A stretch of 16,839 nucleotides of DNA. It comes from Alphaproteobacteria bacterium UBA6544. GTDB lineage: Bacteria; Pseudomonadota; Alphaproteobacteria; UBA8366. The translations under genes and the position numbers were made by a program. Each line of letters starts with the position of its first letter. The first letter of the stretch is position 1. Of the stretch, positions 14,110-16,839 are shown piece by piece. The stretch is taken from positions 1,195 through 18,033 of the forward strand of contig DJKK01000096.1 in NCBI GenBank assembly GCA_002434595.1. The letters are read 5' to 3'. Under the pieces are notes generated by a model. That model was not told where the DNA came from. It did no database searches and saw nothing but the letters and a program-made list of their open reading frames with translations.

Positions 14110-15810
14110 TTATCCATTCAGGATGGTATTGGCGATTTTCTCTGATGTCATCAGGGTCGGGAAATTGGTGTTGGCACAGGGGACGCAGGGGAAGATCGAC
14201 GCATCTACGACACGCAGACCTTGTGTCCCGTAAACCCGACCCTGGTTGTCGGTAACGGCCATGGGGTCATCCGGACGGCCCATCCGATTGGAACATGACG
14301 CGTGCCAGGTACCGGTAACGCTACGTTTCAGATATTCAGCCAGCGCCTCATCGTCGTTCATCAAGGTATCTACGGTGTCTCCCTCTGTGATAAAGGAGCC
14401 GATAAGCCACTGCCTGAACCACGACGGGCCGTCGAGAAGTTGTGCAAGGATACCCGTCAGAATCTTGTTCTTGGTGGTCACTGTACCGACCTTCCGGACC
14501 CGCTCGCTATAGGCAGACGGGAAGGGGTCGCGCGTGACGGCCTGCATGGCATCCGAAAGGAAAATGGCGATGACGCGGCGATAGCAATCCATCAGACGGT
14601 CGAGATCGCGTGCGTCGGAAAGCATGTTGAATTCGACTGTCGGCTCCGCGCGCCAGTCCGCAGAACTCAGCGTCAACTGGCCAGTCGAGTAAGTTTTATT
14701 GACCCAGGCAAGCATCGAACCGAGCCTGTCTCCGACTGCATGCCAAGCGGATTTCGCGACGACGGCCGCGAACATGTCGCCCGCCGGTGCGTCGTGCATA
14801 TTCGATGAGTAGCGCCAGCCCAGATGGATATGCCGACGCGTCAGATCATTTAGCCGCGCATCCGGCTGCATCCAGGCGGACATCGCGGCGGCGGCATGTT
14901 CCATCAGGTTCTGCCCGACACCGGCCCGTTCGACGCGGACGTCAATTCCCATGTCGTGGAGATGTCCAACGGGACCGATGCCAGCTCGCAGTAGCATCGC
15001 AGGGGAATGGATCGCTCCGCTGCAGAGGATAACCTCGTTCGCCTTGAAAGTGTGTTCCTGGCCGCGCTTAGCGGCGACCACGCCGACTGCCTTGGTTCCT
15101 TCGAACAGGATCTCCTTGACCTGAGTCTCGGCTTCGATACGCAGGTTTTCGCGTTGGCGTGTTGCCGGATCGAGATAACCGATGGCCGCCGAGACGCGGC
15201 GGTCATAGAGGTTCGACATGGTCATTGGGAAATAGCCATCGCGAAAGGCGCCATTTTGATCTTTGAGATAGTCGACGCCCTGCGCCTCGAGCGCCTTGGC
15301 GACGCCGTGCACGTAGCTTGGCCACTGATCTGAGAAAATTCGTCTTACCGGGATACGGCCTTCCCGTCCGTGCCATTCGTCGTCGAAGTCAAGATCGCGC
15401 TCAACCTTTTTGAAATAGGGGAGGCAGGCATGCCAGGACCATCCTTCGGCGCCGAGCTCGCCCCACTCGTCGTAATCCGTCGGTGCGCCTCGGTTCGCGA
15501 GCTGGCCATTGATGCTGGAGCCACCGCCCATGACACGCGCCTGTTCATACTGCTTCGAGGGTGGGCGGGCGTTAGGGTCGTTGTGCGACTGAGGGCCGAT
15601 GTGAACCCGAAGGCCGTTCCAGATGAATTTCGGATTGAAGTAAACCTTGCCCGGATAGCTATCGAGAATTTCCTCTGGCACCTGATTGTGCGGGGTATCG
15701 ATACCCGCTTCGAGAAGCAGGACCTGGTTCGTGCTGTGGGACGACAGCCGATTGGCTTGAACGCTACCGGCGGAGCCGCCGCCGACGATGATGTAGTCAA
15801 AGGTAGTCAT
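14110..15810 (-). CDS. GMC-family FAD-dependent alcohol/choline dehydrogenase-like oxidoreductase
   Basis: The product is 566 residues. The dinucleotide-binding GGGSAGS is at 10-16, followed by LLLEAG for FAD ribose binding. The GMC signature QARVMGGGSSINGQLANRG leads into an FAD-attachment-loop region, and the second signature GAIHSPAMLLRAGIGP is present. The C-terminal active site has His503 (GTWHASCSNRMG) and Asn547 (ANTNFPTLM), 44 residues apart as the catalytic pair is in choline oxidase. It would oxidise a primary alcohol in the cytosol with FAD. ATG 15810 has GAGGA about six bases upstream. It sits 16 bases after the ABM gene and 24 before the VOC gene, in a run with a TauD-type dioxygenase. 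The TWHASCSNRMG motif differs from the usual GTCRMG of BetA, so choline should not be assumed as substrate. Confidence 0.92.
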   Translation of the reverse strand: MTTFDYIIVGGGSAGSVQANRLSSHSTNQVLLLEAGIDTPHNQVPEEILDSYPGKVYFNPKFIWNGLRVHIGPQSHNDPNARPPSKQYEQARVMGGGSSINGQLANRGAPTDYDEWGELGAEGWSWHACLPYFKKVERDLDFDDEWHGREGRIPVRRIFSDQWPSYVHGVAKALEAQGVDYLKDQNGAFRDGYFPMTMSNLYDRRVSAAIGYLDPATRQRENLRIEAETQVKEILFEGTKAVGVVAAKRGQEHTFKANEVILCSGAIHSPAMLLRAGIGPVGHLHDMGIDVRVERAGVGQNLMEHAAAAMSAWMQPDARLNDLTRRHIHLGWRYSSNMHDAPAGDMFAAVVAKSAWHAVGDRLGSMLAWVNKTYSTGQLTLSSADWRAEPTVEFNMLSDARDLDRLMDCYRRVIAIFLSDAMQAVTRDPFPSAYSERVRKVGTVTTKNKILTGILAQLLDGPSWFRQWLIGSFITEGDTVDTLMNDDEALAEYLKRSVTGTWHASCSNRMGRPDDPMAVTDNQGRVYGTQGLRVVDASIFPCVPCANTNFPTLMTSEKIANTILNG

Positions 15811-15826
15811 GCGGTCCTCGAACGGT

Positions 15827-16123
15827 TCAGGGGTTCAGCAGAGTAAGGCCAACGCGTTCCCGGGAGACGCCAATCTCCTCGGCAACCTTGGAGTAGACCG
15901 CATAATGCGGCTGTGTGCGATGTGCATCGAGGGCCGCTTGATCATCGTAAACCTCGAAAAAATACACCGTGTTCGGTTTGTCGTCAGGCACGAGGATGCG
16001 GAATTGCTGACAGCCGGGTTCGTCCTGCATGGAATGCTTGGCGTCGTGGTGCGCCGCTTCCATGAACTTGTTCATCGAACCTTTTGGGATAGTGAATTTC
16101 ACAAGGATCGCTATAGCTGCCAT
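15827..16123 (-). CDS. Antibiotic biosynthesis monooxygenase (ABM/YgiN-like) domain protein
   Basis: The product is a 98-residue single-domain dimeric ferredoxin-like barrel. Marks are IAILVKFTIPKGSMNKFMEA, a DEPGCQQFRILVPDD strand pair, VYFFEVYDDQAALDAHRTQPHY and a final VGLTLLNP. Such proteins include quinol monooxygenase YgiN, cofactor-less oxygenases and simple binding proteins. ATG 16123 follows GGGAG by about eight bases; a TTG at 16138 would place that ribosome site in the coding region. It is 30 bases after the TauD-type gene and 16 before the GMC gene. A small-molecule oxidation role alongside them is inferred from context. Confidence 0.88.
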   Translation of the reverse strand: MAAIAILVKFTIPKGSMNKFMEAAHHDAKHSMQDEPGCQQFRILVPDDKPNTVYFFEVYDDQAALDAHRTQPHYAVYSKVAEEIGVSRERVGLTLLNP

Positions 16124-16153
16124 ATGTATTTCTCCCAATTTCGCGGTCGTTCA

Positions 16154-16839
16154 TTACGTCGGACGGATTTCCGACAGTTTCGTTTGTGTCAATTCAGCCG
16201 AACTCCAAAGCGAGGCCTGATCTTTGGGCAAACGCCGGCTTTCGGGCGTCGTCAGCCAGAGGCGCAGCAGGAACCGGTCCTGTCCATTCGTGGCGTCATC
16301 CTTGTATTCTGTGCGCCCATGATAGGTCACGTGATTGTTCAGCATTTGTATATCGCCGGGTTCGATCACGTGCTCGAAACAAAGCTCTTCCGCCAGCGTG
16401 TTGATCATGTCGAGTGCTTCCTCCTGCAATGCGCTGAGACGCGGAACTTCCGGAAAGCTTTGGGCTTGCTTGATATAAGTGCGTGAGAGATCGCTTGTGA
16501 ATGTTTCGCCCTGCATGGTGAAAACCGGCAGCATGTAGTAGGGTGCATCGGTGCCCACTTCGTCGCCGATGGAACTGCGGTAGAAGTCACCGAAGAGTGC
16601 TTCCGCCAGTTCGGGTCGACGGTCCAGCATGGCGTTGTAAACAGCAGTTGCGCTAACGATTCGACTGATCCCGCCCTCCGCCGCGCGTCGCAGGCAAAGC
16701 AGGGATACAACATCCGCACGGTCGTTGTGCCAGGCGAGCTGTTGCGGCGATTCCACACGTGGACCCCCGGTGTCTCGGATCTCACGCATTAATCCGCTTC
16801 CGCCGTTTTGGATCACCGGCGTTCCGACATGACTTCCGA
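16154..16839 (-). CDS. TauD/TfdA-family Fe(II)/2-oxoglutarate dioxygenase, 5' end outside window
   Basis: 227 residues are visible, ending at TAA 16154-16156. The frame stays open to the window edge, where GTPVIQNG reads as the conserved strand before the active site, so the true start lies upstream and the GTG at 16816 is internal. The iron site is complete: His-Asn-Asp in LAWHNDRADVV, the distal His in NHVTYHGRTEY, and the 2-oxoglutarate-binding Arg in RFLLRLWLTTP. The spacing and the SLLCLRRAAEGG block are typical of TauD/TfdA proteins that hydroxylate small acids, amines or sulfonates with release of CO2 and succinate. It heads, or is internal to, the operon with ABM, GMC and VOC genes. 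The substrate is unknown. Confidence 0.93.
   Translation of the reverse strand, partial: GSHVGTPVIQNGGSGLMREIRDTGGPRVESPQQLAWHNDRADVVSLLCLRRAAEGGISRIVSATAVYNAMLDRRPELAEALFGDFYRSSIGDEVGTDAPYYMLPVFTMQGETFTSDLSRTYIKQAQSFPEVPRLSALQEEALDMINTLAEELCFEHVIEPGDIQMLNNHVTYHGRTEYKDDATNGQDRFLLRLWLTTPESRRLPKDQASLWSSAELTQTKLSEIRPT

Noticed and set aside
1..16839. tRNA genes, CRISPR arrays, insertion sequences, prophage or toxin-antitoxin genes
   Set aside because: No tRNA-like T-loop and acceptor pairing, no regularly spaced repeats, and no transposase, integrase or toxin motifs were found on either strand.

Overview
The window looks like ordinary chromosomal DNA of an alphaproteobacterium. The class II DAHP synthase, the NodPQ-style CysD/CysN-CysC pair, the short split-type dehydrogenase E1 subunits and the GMC, VOC and TauD-type enzymes suggest a Rhodospirillales-like, possibly marine or host-associated lineage. 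That placement rests on remembered protein resemblance, not on a search. No tRNA, rRNA, CRISPR array, insertion sequence or phage gene could be supported.

Layout, left to right. (1) Positions 1-1507, plus strand: the 3' end of a class II DAHP synthase (shikimate pathway), then a nicotinate phosphoribosyltransferase (NAD salvage). (2) 1504-4644, minus strand: cysD and a cysN-cysC fusion with overlapping stop and start codons (sulfate activation to APS and PAPS), followed downstream by a broken TetR-family regulator. (3) 4733-5283: two overlapping gene remnants, one unidentified and one the tail of a bile-acid:sodium-symporter-like membrane protein. (4) 5280-8864, minus strand: a compact four-gene unit of an unrecognised 279-residue protein, a thiamine-diphosphate dehydrogenase E1 alpha, its E1 beta, and an alpha/beta hydrolase. 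(5) 9039-10703, plus strand: glutamine-dependent NAD+ synthase. (6) 10708-about 11510, minus strand: an EamA/DMT transporter pseudogene with several frameshifts and stops. (7) 11586-12962, plus strand: cysteinyl-tRNA synthetase. (8) 12963-13613: a stretch without an intact gene, holding a strong hairpin and the 3' half of a PPOX-type flavoprotein gene. (9) 13669-16839, minus strand: an apparent four-gene oxidative operon of TauD/TfdA dioxygenase (cut by the window edge), small ABM-type monooxygenase, GMC oxidoreductase and VOC protein.

Two themes stand out. Housekeeping and biosynthetic genes (pncB, nadE, cysS, cysDNC, DAHP synthase) are intact and tightly spaced, while regulator and transporter genes between them are decayed: four recognisable remnants plus one or two unidentified ones in under 17 kb. 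This suggests ongoing gene loss. The least explained units are the operon with the unknown protein, E1 alpha/beta and hydrolase, and the TauD-ABM-GMC-VOC operon. I found no clear evidence of a wholly new class of system.
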